Below, one piece after another: positions 9,039 through 19,668 of a DNA stretch of 64,000 bases. Each line of letters opens with the position of its first letter. Within the stretch, counting starts at the first letter, position 1. The position numbers and the translations under genes were made by a program. Under the pieces are notes generated by a model that was given only the letters and a program-made list of their open reading frames with translations, ran no database searches and was not told where the DNA came from. The DNA comes from Bremia lactucae (taxonomy: Eukaryota > Oomycota > Peronosporomycetes > Peronosporales > Peronosporaceae). The DNA lies in the NCBI RefSeq assembly GCF_004359215.1, contig NC_090610.1, positions 13,868,227 through 13,932,226 on the forward strand. The letters run 5' to 3'.

Positions 9039-12000
9039 TTAAATGCTCTCATCACCGCTGTCGGGGTTCAGCTTGCTCAACACACGTCGGGCATATTCTC
9101 CAATTATTTTAGCGTCGGCAATACTACTGCGCGATAATTCCGCTAACGTTTCCGGGCGCGAGTGCATCTCAAGCAGGTGAAGAAGAGCTCGTTCAGCTGG
9201 CATTTTAACGGCCATGTTGTTGCTCTTAATCAGTTGAAATACAGCGGGTAAAATCGTAGTCAGGTGCTCACGCGTTTGATCTGGCGAGCGTTTTACAGCC
9301 GCCTTAATTACCTGTAGCGCTCCACGAACCACGTCTTTGTTCTTGTGTGCCACTCCTTCCACTAACACTGGCACCAAAGTGGTAACACTCTTCAGGTGTT
9401 CCTGGTGTTTCACCACATAACCTAAAGCATTCAGAGCGTTTTTACGAATAGCAATCTGCTCGTCCAGCGCTAATACGACAAGCATGTTTGTCAGTGGCAC
9501 AGTAATATCCGTAGTCAATAAGGCAGAATGCTTGTGAAGGACCAATGCAGTAAACATAGCTGCGCTTTGGCGGCGTTGCCACGGCTCAGCCTGCACATCG
9601 TCTGCATCTGCCAAACTATAATAAAGCAGCTGCTTTTGTGCTGCCTCCAAGTCGCCATTTTTTGCAGTAGAAGCCACGCAAGACGCCAGACACTTACCAG
9701 CACAATCACGCAAGGCGTCTTCACGAGAATTAAGCATCTCGTCGAGAGCATCTGTTAAAGCGCTGCGGCCAGCAGCCGATAGCTTGTACCCCACACAGTT
9801 AACAACAGAACTAATAGCTTCAAGATTGGCTTCACGTATACCTCCGGTCGTAGTGCGCAACCGCTCCGTTAGCTCAGCAAGAAGTGGTTCTACACGTGGA
9901 CTCAGCGTCACCAGTAGACTCAAAGCCGAGGCACCACGAGCGCGCACGTCTACGGCCACATCATTTAAAGCCTTGACAAAGGTCGTTTGCAGCTGGGGCA
10001 GAAACGGCTTTAGAGCCACCCCACCTTTTAGCAAAATGATCTCCAATGTCTGTAGGATAGCAGTCTTCACATGTCCTGGAATTTGGTCCCCAGCAACACG
10101 AATGAGCGGACCAGTAAGCTTGATCAGATACGGACGGAGTACAGAGGCGCTGCATAACTCAACTATCTCGCCAAGACCTGTGGCCGCAGTCTGGCGCAGC
10201 TCCGGTTGCCCATTTATTAAAGCCCACTGGTAGCATGGCAGAAGTGGCTCCAATCCTTTTGCAATGCAGAAACCTGGCAGAAGATACTCGCCATCGCCCA
10301 CACCTCCTTTGCGATGACGCGCATCGCTTACCATGGAATTAATAGACTGGCGGATAAAGTCCAGATGCTGAGCAAATTGCTCTGGTTTAGTTGTCACGTT
10401 CATGCCCTTGAGTGCCGCAGATGCCGCACAAACCACTGCATCGTTTTGGTCGTTATAATGGAGGATTATTTGCTTCAGAAACAGTGGAGCCTGGTCATCG
10501 TACGGTAGTATCGTGGTCGAGCAGAAGTCGGCTACGAGCTCGAAAGCTAAAGTGCGGTCAAAGACATTGCCGCTTTCGCAGTACTTGCACAGCTCAATGG
10601 CCAGCCAATGGACACCTGGTGCTTCCACACAACGCACTACATTTCGTAATGAATCTCGTATTTCATTAGCTAGCTCAATGTTGACAGCATTTGTACTTTT
10701 GCCTTCAAGCAACTCAGCATTTCGCGCAAAAAATACGGCAAATATTCGCTCTATATGAAAGTGGATCACGGCACCCGTAGCCTGCGCCACGCGAGGCACA
10801 GCGCGTATCGCAGAAACAGTCAATGGTTTTACCAAGAGTCGTGGAATCAAATAGGTAAGTACTTCGCGTGACTTGATACGCAGAATTTCCTGTAGTCCAA
10901 GAAGCGCTTGATCCTTTTCCTCGGCTAGCAAGGAGAAGTGGATACGATCGAGAAGCATCGGGATAGTCTCATCAATCGCGCGGTACCCAATGCCCTCATG
11001 CAGTTTGGTGAATGCCTGAGCAGCCAAAGCACGTACCTCCGCGAATTTATCGCAGACGCCGTCCATGATAGCTTCTACAAGCGTGTCCACATAGTCTTCA
11101 AGCTGCCGCTTCGTGCAACAATCAATTACTTCCGCCAGGCCTATGCAAGCGCCCTGTCGACGACCAATCGGAAGCTGAGGTAATAAACCAGCACGCAGAA
11201 TTGGTACAATTTCTGGCAACACATGCTCGCCTAACTTGCGCACAATTTCACCAAGAGCCCGCCCAGCCACGGTCTGCTTTTCAACATTGTCACCCGAAAG
11301 TGCCGACACAATAGTATTCATCAATGCTTCGAGAATTTGGCGCAGTGTCTTGGGCGTATTTAGTACAGCACTCTTCCAAACCTGCAAAGCGCTCTGGCGC
11401 ACCACAGCAGAAGTATCTGAACGAATCATGTACAGCGACGCCAAAATTTCGTTGCGGCGCCTCATTCCAAGCAATTTGATGATGGCACGGTCGCCAGCAG
11501 CACTTCCAAAATTCTCCTCGTCGTCGTCACACTCTTCGCTAACTATTGCAATTGCACGAGTGCCACTGATACGAAACATGAGATCACCTAACAACATGAC
11601 CGAACTCTGGCGGATGCGCCAGCTGTCGTCAAATAGGCCAGCCTCAAGACTTGGCAGCAGATCACGCGTATGTGACAGTGCGTGCGCATTAACTATCACG
11701 TGGCCAGAGTGCATGGCGACATCGCGCACTGACTCCGCTTCGTCACTTATCCCCGCTACCACAATTGGAAGCGCTTCACGAAGAAATACTGAGAACTGCT
11801 TGCCAAGCGCTGGCGGCAAGAAAGCCATAATCCATAAAACACCTTCACGCAAAGAAAATTTTGGGTGGCGAGCCAGTGGAAAGATCTCGTTGTGCATAAC
11901 GCGATCCACACGCTCAAGTCCGAGAGCTACCAAGATTTCACACAAACCCTGTGCAGCACCTGACCGTTCAACGGGACCAACTGCATCATTCTTCAAGGCT

Positions 12001-15000
12001 GCAAGAAGCCCTATTAACATTTCAGCGAAATAATGGTGGCCAAGACCATTGGCTAGCTTGCCAAGAGCTTTAGCAGCCACTGCACGCACCTCCGGTATTG
12101 GGTCCGTAAGTTGCATCTGTAAATTAGGCAGCACCGTCTCCAGGTATGGCACCAGATCCTTGGTATTGTTAATCATGGCACACATGCTGCCTACAATGAG
12201 CGCCGCCTTTTTTTTGGCATCACCAGCACGGTCCTTCAGACCGCGCGTTAAAACTGGCATCACAAGGGCCAGCGATGGCGCATCGATCGAGTGCTGAAAG
12301 GATGTAGACTGCAGCTGCAGTAGAGCTTCGGCCGTATGCTGATTAGGGTCCTCAAGCGCATCTTGCAGCATCGTGGATATTGCAGCAATTTCAGGGTTAC
12401 GCACTACAGAGCCAACATCACGCAACGCGCTTTTACCAGCTTCGCGTACCTTAGGATGCGAGTCTGCCAAAGCCTCTATCAGTTTGGGTACCACCTGAGG
12501 TAGACAGGAGCCGAGCTGTCGTGGAGCACAATACGCCATTGAGCCTAAGATCTGAATACCTGATTGTTTCGTGCGCCATGCATTTTCGTCCAATGCACCT
12601 AGTAGCGACGGAAGCACGAGCTTAACACCGTGCGCACTCAAATTAGCCATTATGCCTTTGGCAGTGTGGCTCGCGGCCTCGCGCACTTGCAGACTTACAT
12701 CAGCTGAGCACTTGAGCATAATCGGCAGGATTAAAATGATGTAAGGCTCAAACAGTAATCCAAGGCGCTGGCTCAAGCATTCAAACACAAGCATCGCACC
12801 TTGGCGAGCGTTGGCACCACCCGTCTTCATCGAAGTTTCTAGACGAGGAATGATGTTGTACATTTTGAGAGCAGAAATACCAAGCCCCTTGACTACAGCT
12901 GAAACACCAAAGGCAGCTCCCATTCGCTCACCAAAAGTCTCACTTTCGGCAACGCGACTTAACAAATTGTCTAAGATAACCGCACTACGGTCCTTGACTG
13001 TCCCCATAAGCGGTGACAAACACGAAGCTACTGAACGTTGCACAGACTCGGATGGGATATTGAGGGCTTCTATTAGCGATTCCACAATGTAAGAAACTTT
13101 TGGATCCGTTGCAGACATGTGCTTGGCCAGAGAACCCAAGCAGACCACGACACCTTCGCGCTGATGATCATAAATAGACAGAGCATATTTGCTTTGCTCC
13201 GAGAAATCCTTTTGTTTCGCAGCAAATTTAATTGCATCCTTTGCGTTTATTGTTCTCATGCTCGTATTGGCAACAGGAGCTGGTGGAGCAGTATTCTCGA
13301 GAAACCGTTCGAACATTTCAAGCAGTGGCGCCGTATTGGTCCCACCGCCCAAAGAAGCCACTGCTTGTACACCAGTTTTTCGCATTTGTGCGCGAACTTT
13401 AATGTTAGGATCTTTAAACCCGTGCTCCATCACGAACGTCAGCAACGCCATAGTGTCTGCGCTGGACATTGCTGTAGGGCCAGCAACATCCGCGACTTTT
13501 TCGAAGCACAAAGCAATTCCAAGACGTGTATTCATCATTTGAATATCTTTATCCACCTTTTCAGTCTGCACCCCAGCGCGTCGGACAGAAGGAATACCAA
13601 ACTTGTCCTTGCGCTCCTTAGGTGTGGGTTGACATTTTAAAAATTCCATTGTTAAGTCATTTAACAGTTGAGTCACAGTATTTGGGAAGTGCCGTATGCC
13701 ATCAGCAAAAGCAAGAGCGGCGCTAGCACGCACACTTTCGTGCTTGTGGTGCAGTAGCCCAATAAGCGGCTCGGCGAAGGATGCGGTGATAGATGCACCC
13801 GTGGCGTCCCACAATTTTTTCGCAAGAATGCGGTTATTGTCATCCATGTCAAAGAGACAGCAGTGTAGTCGGCAATTGAAAAGCGAGCTAGACTTAGCAG
13901 TTCGGAACTCTTCACCTCCTTCTTCGCTCTCTGTGACTCTAAGAAGCGCGCTAAGTACTCCGCCACGTGCACTTGCCGCTTCAGAAAGCATACCATTATC
14001 ACCAAGTAAAGGAGTCCACTCAGTTGGAGTCAACTTGGGTCCTAAGCACAGCGAGGTTAATAATGTTGTTGGGAACAAGTTCGAATTCGTTATTGGAAGC
14101 GCCAGGCCAGCTGCCTGTTGCGAAAGCAACAGTAAAGTCAATTGCAGCATCTCAAAGCGCAGCAACCGTTGCGCTGCGATGTCCCCAACATCTTCCTCTT
14201 CTTCCTCTGGAATCATGCGTGCATGCACAGCAAAAAGAGGCAAAGCCCATCTTCGTATTTTAGGCAAAAAGCGAAGCAAGTCACGCAATACAGGGAACAG
14301 CAGATGTAGAGTTGGCGGAGGAATGAGGTTGCAAGAAACATCAGGGCCAATCTCTGCTTCATTATTATACTGATAACCGAACACGTATTCCATTAGCTCC
14401 GCAAGAAGACGAAAAAAAAGAGCTTCCATTTTTGCAACGTGAGCAGCCGCAGCACTGTCACTGGAGCACTGAGCCAGGCTTAACACAATACGTAGGGCAG
14501 CCCCGACGTCTTGATACTTGGAACGAAGCAATTTCGGGTTAATGGCTTTCGCTAAAGTCATTAAAGCATTAGACGCTTCCAACTGAAAAAGCGGGCACGC
14601 GAAGAGCAGTCGCACAGAACGGAACAGGGACGGTAATGCTGGATGCAGCTCATCTGGACGAGTGGCAGCCAGCATACTAATTGCTTCAAGTACCGCAGAC
14701 ACGATGCGGTGCGTTTCTTGAACTTTACGGCGCACTATCTGTTGCTCAGCCAGCAGTGTCTTCTGCTCAATCGTGTACTCTTTCGTATGGGTTTCTCGCT
14801 TAACTTGATATTTACGCTTGAGATCCTGGCGTAATCCCTGCTCCAACTTTTCATCTTCATTGTTGCGACCTCCACCACGCTTTTGACGCCTCCAGTCATT
14901 TTCCGCTTCAGCATCTTTAATATCCTCGTACAGCTCATCGAAAGGTGTAAGGTAAATAGCAATATCGTCTTCGCTGAGGGTGTCGACCTGTTCATTAATC

Positions 15001-17315
15001 AGCCGCTTAGCCAAGAGGTCTTCAATAATGTCGTGCAAGGCAAACTCCTCGCCCCCACCATTGCCACAATATTGAAGAAGTGATGCTAATGCGCGCTGTG
15101 CAGCCAGGCGTTGCGAAGGACTCGTACAATACAGCTTACCGTTGGGGACACTGGCCAAATGTTCGCTTATGGCTGTCTTTACGTCCTCGTGTTCCACGAT
15201 AAAGCTGTCCGCAAGATCAGCAGCGCTAAGGGGCTGATTATCTTTCCCTTTATACGCACACGCAATTGTAGCAGCTTCAAGACAAAACATACGTTTAACA
15301 ATCGACTTCCATTCGCGCGAAATTTTTTTTGCTTTCTTGCCTGCAACAAGAAATGGATGGTGCGCAAGAAAAATAAGCAAAGGGAACACCTTTGACGTCG
15401 CACTATCGAGTTTATGTATTGCAGAAGGTACAAGCACACGGAGAGCACGACGAAGTACACTGCCAGGTGGAATGCTGACTTCATGCTCAGCGGTGAGAGC
15501 TTCAATCTTTTTCTCAAAGGCTGTTACGAGGCAAGCGCAGTGCTCCAACGACGATACATACAGAATACTCACTGCACGCTCAGCACTTTGACGAACACTA
15601 AGGTTTGAAAAACACAACAAATCCACCAAAGACGAGTATGCTTCGCTTGTATCTGCTTGTTGTGATGTCAGAACCCACGTGAGAGCGCAAGGAAATGAAA
15701 CTAGGGCTGAAACCTCAGGGCACTCCTCTGCAGTAGTCTGTCGAGATTTGCGGGCCACAATGGTCGCCAAAATCCGAACGCTGTGCTTTACGAAAGACTT
15801 CGGGCTCAGCAAAAGGTCTGCAACACCGTCTTGAGTCATCCTAACATCCATCTCCTTACTGGTAGACGCAATGGCACCAGCCACAGCAATAGCCAGAATC
15901 CCGTCGAGATGCACCACATTTGGCTTCTTGTTTGACTCTTTAAGCACAGCAACGATTTCATCTGCAAATGGAGCGACTGCATCGGCTCTAGAGTAGCTTA
16001 GTACTGCTAGGGCCCGAGCATAACCAGCTACCACAGCCTCAGATTTGTTCTTAAGCCCTGACTTTAATTCAGTCCCAGCGACTGTGTAAAGTTCATTAGG
16101 ACCAACAAGCGCTAACCACTTGCCAAGCGTCAGCAGTCCGAGGTAACGTGTTTGTTCATGCGTCTCTTTGCCCACTGCCAAAAGCAGGGACCTAGTGGCA
16201 ATTAATGCAATTTCCTGCACCTTCGATGCCTCCAGCTTTATTGCAGCGGTGTCGGTAGCGTCCTTGAGCACAGCAAAAACGACTTCACGCTGATAAAATT
16301 GCGCAAGAATGCCGTGCTTACCGCTAAGCAGAGAGCTTATAGTTGTCACTAGCTGTAGCAAGTACTTGCTCTGACGGAACGACCGAGCTAGCGCACAACT
16401 CAGCGAGACCGTAAGTGTACGCACATCATCTTTAGACGACCGCAGCTTAGAGACAAGCACTGGCTCGAAGACGCTACATAAATATCGTCCAAAATCTAGC
16501 GGCGCGGCATGCACAAGCGCACCAAGAGCTTTAATCGCCGATTCAGGCGCTTTTTTAAGTATTTTTTCAACAGAAGGCATGATAATCTTCTCGAATTGTT
16601 CAAAACTCAAGTTTTTAAACCTTGGGTCACGCTTTAAGAGCGGAACAAATGCGCGATCTTTGCTTTCGTAGGCCCAAAATACGTATTTCTGCCACATAAA
16701 CTCTTCTGACTCCTTGCTAAGCAGACCGCTCATACTGAGTGTGAGCCACAACTGGTAATACTGCTCCTCGGGTTTTGCAGCAACAATTTTAACCATATAA
16801 TGTTGTGGCAGTATCTGGCAGTGTTTCTTAAGATTTTTGAGAAGCGCCTTGCGGGCTAGCTGCTGGTTACGCTCGCTTTCTCGAATGGTGGACTCCAATA
16901 ACTGACTTTGTGCCACAAGCAGATTGCCAAGCCATAGATCATCCAGATTGACATTAATTGACAGCACCTCATCTAATACAACGCAAGAGAGCCGCAGCAC
17001 TATGACACGCGCGCCAGCGAAGGAGGCAAATAGTATTGGTAACTTGGCACAAAGTGCGTGACTGAAGGCCTCTGGAAAAGATGGAAAGTTTCTCGTCGCC
17101 TCAGCCAACAATGCGTGTAGATGCTGCTCAGCGATGCGATATTGCAAGCGAAAGACCTCTGCGATAATCTGGCTGGCCAGACGCATGAGTGACAGCTTGC
17201 CAGTCTTGCACGTTTCAATAACTTCGAGCTGAAAAGAGTGGACCGAGGTCACTTCGGTAGGATGAAGCACCGCGGTGTCCAGTAGCGAGCGTAGTACGTC
17301 CTCTTGCTCTGCCAT
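9039..17315 (-). CDS. GCN1: GCN1, ribosome-associated activator of the eIF2-alpha kinase GCN2
   Basis: One uninterrupted frame of 2758 codons, close to the family length (about 2670 residues in yeast and human). GCN1 binds ribosomes and GCN2, and conveys the uncharged-tRNA signal so that GCN2 phosphorylates eIF2-alpha in the cytoplasm. The protein is built of HEAT repeats throughout. A charged stretch lies roughly at residues 830-900. The strongly conserved eEF3-like centre lies roughly at 1400-1950 and includes ERSGAAQGL and GLFDDSWRIRQSSV. The GCN2 RWD-binding region is expected in the C-terminal third. The frame is open 20 codons further upstream but only from TTG; the first ATG is at 17315 (MAEQEDVLRS). 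The gene is divergent from SF1 across 110 bp. No intron is needed, which is notable for a gene this long. Confidence 0.97.
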   Translation of the reverse strand: MAEQEDVLRSLLDTAVLHPTEVTSVHSFQLEVIETCKTGKLSLMRLASQIIAEVFRLQYRIAEQHLHALLAEATRNFPSFPEAFSHALCAKLPILFASFAGARVIVLRLSCVVLDEVLSINVNLDDLWLGNLLVAQSQLLESTIRESERNQQLARKALLKNLKKHCQILPQHYMVKIVAAKPEEQYYQLWLTLSMSGLLSKESEEFMWQKYVFWAYESKDRAFVPLLKRDPRFKNLSFEQFEKIIMPSVEKILKKAPESAIKALGALVHAAPLDFGRYLCSVFEPVLVSKLRSSKDDVRTLTVSLSCALARSFRQSKYLLQLVTTISSLLSGKHGILAQFYQREVVFAVLKDATDTAAIKLEASKVQEIALIATRSLLLAVGKETHEQTRYLGLLTLGKWLALVGPNELYTVAGTELKSGLKNKSEAVVAGYARALAVLSYSRADAVAPFADEIVAVLKESNKKPNVVHLDGILAIAVAGAIASTSKEMDVRMTQDGVADLLLSPKSFVKHSVRILATIVARKSRQTTAEECPEVSALVSFPCALTWVLTSQQADTSEAYSSLVDLLCFSNLSVRQSAERAVSILYVSSLEHCACLVTAFEKKIEALTAEHEVSIPPGSVLRRALRVLVPSAIHKLDSATSKVFPLLIFLAHHPFLVAGKKAKKISREWKSIVKRMFCLEAATIACAYKGKDNQPLSAADLADSFIVEHEDVKTAISEHLASVPNGKLYCTSPSQRLAAQRALASLLQYCGNGGGEEFALHDIIEDLLAKRLINEQVDTLSEDDIAIYLTPFDELYEDIKDAEAENDWRRQKRGGGRNNEDEKLEQGLRQDLKRKYQVKRETHTKEYTIEQKTLLAEQQIVRRKVQETHRIVSAVLEAISMLAATRPDELHPALPSLFRSVRLLFACPLFQLEASNALMTLAKAINPKLLRSKYQDVGAALRIVLSLAQCSSDSAAAAHVAKMEALFFRLLAELMEYVFGYQYNNEAEIGPDVSCNLIPPPTLHLLFPVLRDLLRFLPKIRRWALPLFAVHARMIPEEEEEDVGDIAAQRLLRFEMLQLTLLLLSQQAAGLALPITNSNLFPTTLLTSLCLGPKLTPTEWTPLLGDNGMLSEAASARGGVLSALLRVTESEEGGEEFRTAKSSSLFNCRLHCCLFDMDDNNRILAKKLWDATGASITASFAEPLIGLLHHKHESVRASAALAFADGIRHFPNTVTQLLNDLTMEFLKCQPTPKERKDKFGIPSVRRAGVQTEKVDKDIQMMNTRLGIALCFEKVADVAGPTAMSSADTMALLTFVMEHGFKDPNIKVRAQMRKTGVQAVASLGGGTNTAPLLEMFERFLENTAPPAPVANTSMRTINAKDAIKFAAKQKDFSEQSKYALSIYDHQREGVVVCLGSLAKHMSATDPKVSYIVESLIEALNIPSESVQRSVASCLSPLMGTVKDRSAVILDNLLSRVAESETFGERMGAAFGVSAVVKGLGISALKMYNIIPRLETSMKTGGANARQGAMLVFECLSQRLGLLFEPYIILILPIMLKCSADVSLQVREAASHTAKGIMANLSAHGVKLVLPSLLGALDENAWRTKQSGIQILGSMAYCAPRQLGSCLPQVVPKLIEALADSHPKVREAGKSALRDVGSVVRNPEIAAISTMLQDALEDPNQHTAEALLQLQSTSFQHSIDAPSLALVMPVLTRGLKDRAGDAKKKAALIVGSMCAMINNTKDLVPYLETVLPNLQMQLTDPIPEVRAVAAKALGKLANGLGHHYFAEMLIGLLAALKNDAVGPVERSGAAQGLCEILVALGLERVDRVMHNEIFPLARHPKFSLREGVLWIMAFLPPALGKQFSVFLREALPIVVAGISDEAESVRDVAMHSGHVIVNAHALSHTRDLLPSLEAGLFDDSWRIRQSSVMLLGDLMFRISGTRAIAIVSEECDDDEENFGSAAGDRAIIKLLGMRRRNEILASLYMIRSDTSAVVRQSALQVWKSAVLNTPKTLRQILEALMNTIVSALSGDNVEKQTVAGRALGEIVRKLGEHVLPEIVPILRAGLLPQLPIGRRQGACIGLAEVIDCCTKRQLEDYVDTLVEAIMDGVCDKFAEVRALAAQAFTKLHEGIGYRAIDETIPMLLDRIHFSLLAEEKDQALLGLQEILRIKSREVLTYLIPRLLVKPLTVSAIRAVPRVAQATGAVIHFHIERIFAVFFARNAELLEGKSTNAVNIELANEIRDSLRNVVRCVEAPGVHWLAIELCKYCESGNVFDRTLAFELVADFCSTTILPYDDQAPLFLKQIILHYNDQNDAVVCAASAALKGMNVTTKPEQFAQHLDFIRQSINSMVSDARHRKGGVGDGEYLLPGFCIAKGLEPLLPCYQWALINGQPELRQTAATGLGEIVELCSASVLRPYLIKLTGPLIRVAGDQIPGHVKTAILQTLEIILLKGGVALKPFLPQLQTTFVKALNDVAVDVRARGASALSLLVTLSPRVEPLLAELTERLRTTTGGIREANLEAISSVVNCVGYKLSAAGRSALTDALDEMLNSREDALRDCAGKCLASCVASTAKNGDLEAAQKQLLYYSLADADDVQAEPWQRRQSAAMFTALVLHKHSALLTTDITVPLTNMLVVLALDEQIAIRKNALNALGYVVKHQEHLKSVTTLVPVLVEGVAHKNKDVVRGALQVIKAAVKRSPDQTREHLTTILPAVFQLIKSNNMAVKMPAERALLHLLEMHSRPETLAELSRSSIADAKIIGEYARRVLSKLNPDSGDESI

Positions 17316-17425
17316 GATTTTAATCGGAGTTGTTGGTGATGTACGGCTGAGATGAGTCAATTGGCTATTATTCAATTACGTAAAAATTAATAACCATTAG
17401 CGCCACTGAATAAATCCCATTTATC
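17316..17425. promoter_or_regulatory. shared divergent promoter of GCN1 and SF1
   Basis: 110 bp separate the two start codons on opposite strands. Both promoters and 5' UTRs must lie here or overlap the neighbouring gene. No TATA box is evident. Confidence 0.55.
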
Positions 17426-19366
17426 ATGGCGGGCAACGATGCAAACGGTTTTGAAGCATTTATAGCGACAGTAGACGATGGCAAGCTCAACAAAGCGGAC
17501 ATAAATATTGTCGACAAATTTTCCTACGAAGAGCAGCAGGAGAAGGAGGTCATGATGAAGAACTATCACTATCCCATGAAGCAGTGGTTCAGCCAGCAAC
17601 CGCGTCTTGAGGTGCTTTTCGTTGATAGTGACGATCGTATTCTTAAATGCTAATGATATGGTATTTGTATTCTGGTAGACGAAATACGGCGCGTTTCCGC
17701 TATTTTGGCAGGAGCTTAAAATATGGAAGCCGTACCGAGAGGTGCTTAAGGCTTTTATTAAGTCCACGGACCACGGTGAAGACGCTAATGGCACAGACGA
17801 AACGGCAAACGGACCCAACAACAGAGATCATGCAAAAATTAAGAAATGTAATTCAGCTGAGGTGGCTAAAGAGCAGCCTAAAAAGCGGCGCAAAAGTCGA
17901 TGGGGAGATCCTGTGGAGTCTGCAGTAGACGATAATTGCGAAAAGAGGAAGAAAAAATCACGATGGGCACCGGCATCGAGTACATCTTCAGTGATGGTTG
18001 GATTACTTGCTCAAAATCAACAGCAAATGGTATCACTCCGATTAGAGCTGGAAAACATCAGCCAGAAATTAAGGACGGTGGCAGTGGACGCAGCCATGAT
18101 TGAGAAAGATCCAAATAGATCGCCTTCGCCACCGCCGCAGTATGATTCGAACGGTAAACGCACGAATACGCGCGAAGTCCGTATGAAGGATGCGCTAGAG
18201 AAACGTCGGCGTGAAATTATCGATGAGCTCATGAAGACTAACCCACTATTTCGGCCACCAGCCGACTACACGCGTCAAAAATTGCACCGCAAGATATACA
18301 TCCCCATTCGCGAATTCCCTTCCTATAACTTTATTGGCCTAATTATTGGTCCACGTGGAAACACGCAGAAGCGTATGGAACGAGAAACGAATTGCAAGAT
18401 TGCAATTCGGGGCAAGGGATCTGTAAAAGAAGGCAGCAAAGGCAAAAAGATGATAGCCGATGAGAACGATGATTTGCACGTGCTTATCACAGGCGACCGT
18501 GAGGACGAAATCGAAAGGGCAGCCAAAGAAGTGCAAAGCCTACTTGTGCCAGTAGATGATACTCAAAATTCCCACAAGCAGAAACAGCTGCGGGAATTGG
18601 CTCTGATTAACGGTACACTCCGAGACGTCGACTATTGTCATATTTGTGGTGAAAAGGGCCACCGGCAGTGGGAATGCCCCAATCGAGATGCTCAACGTAG
18701 GTGTCATAATGATTGTTTTATATTTGTTTTGCTTAGTTTGTTGAACTATGTTGGTGATGCACAATAGGTACTTTTAAGGCTGCCGACATAAAGTGCGCTA
18801 TTTGTGGTGACTCAAGTCACCCAGCACGCGATTGTACTCAAAAGCAGAAGTCTGCTGAGGAAAAAGCTGCTATAGATAAAGAATATCAGCAATTTATGCA
18901 GCAGCTTGGCGAAACTCCTGTTGCATCAATTGCCACAAAGGAAAAAACATCCGATGCAACGACTACGGGCGCTGCCGCCCCATGGTTGCTACCAGTGAAA
19001 ACACCTCTCAGTACAGCAGCTCAGCCGTGGATGATTCAGCAGTCTATGGGCGCGCCAGGAACAGCTGTTGCGCCGGATGTGCAAGGATCTGGTATGACTG
19101 TATTGGGCTCTACTCCGGCTACGGCATTCCCGCCTCCAGTAGTTCCGCCAGGTGGGTACGACTACCAACTTCAGAGTCAAGACTGGGAAAAACAAGGTTG
19201 GAATGGGAGGTATAATTCCTATTACGCGTCATGGGATCAAAGCGGCCATAATATGGATTATCGAGGATACGGGCTTTACGGTATAGCAACACGTGATGCT
19301 AGTGCGGATGGTGATGCAAGTGGAAATAAAGAGGAAAGTCAATATCAGTACGGTGGCCCTCTGTAG
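17426..19366 (+). CDS. SF1: splicing factor 1 / branch-point-binding protein (3-exon model)
   Basis: SF1/BBP binds the intron branch site in early spliceosomes and contacts U2AF65. Exon 2 (about 17679-18696) encodes two U2AF-ligand-type motifs (KRRKSRW, KKKSRW), a SPSP-type helix-hairpin region ([16 protein letters not shown]), and a KH/QUA2 domain with GPRGNT and [10 protein letters not shown] (roughly residues 280-385). It ends with zinc knuckle [14 protein letters not shown]. Intron 2 (18697-18767, GTAGGT...AATAG) is in phase with exon 3 (18768-19366), which gives a second knuckle [14 protein letters not shown] and a Pro/Gly/Tyr-rich tail. Exon 1 (17426-17636) gives an unusual acidic N-terminal extension. 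The GTATTC...GGTAG intron (17637-17678) leaves exons 1 and 2 out of phase, so the first junction is uncertain. Convergent with the MADBUB gene. Confidence 0.9.
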
Positions 19367-19668
19367 TAACAAACTTTTTGCTATATCATGTTATTAGCCT
19401 AAAGTAAAGTAAACGGTCAAATGGAATCACGTACGCCCCATTTAACGCTAAAAGTCGCAGCAGACAGAATTTGCCACACGTAGGAATACAATCAAAAAAC
19501 TTTGCTCGCTAAATATTTTTTTATACGCCGATTTGCTCTTAGCATGTTATTGCTTCTTCCGGTGAATTGCACGAGTCGCGATGTTGAAAGCTTCTTGCTT
19601 ATCTCTGCCGCCTTACGTTGTAAAGAAATTAAAAACTGAAAGTTACTAGTACGAAGCAGGAAGTGTAT
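19367..19668. other. intergenic between convergent SF1 and MADBUB
   Basis: 302 bp between two stop codons on opposite strands. It must contain both 3' ends. No further gene is seen. Confidence 0.6.

Noticed and set aside
9515..15608. Many plus- and minus-strand ORFs of 60-265 codons within GCN1
   Set aside because: They are shadows of the single long GCN1 frame in other phases.
9039..17375. GCN1 start at 17375
   Set aside because: That codon is TTG; the first ATG in frame is at 17315 and gives a normal N-terminus.
18017..18764. Minus-strand ORFs within SF1
   Set aside because: Shadow frames opposite the KH domain exon.
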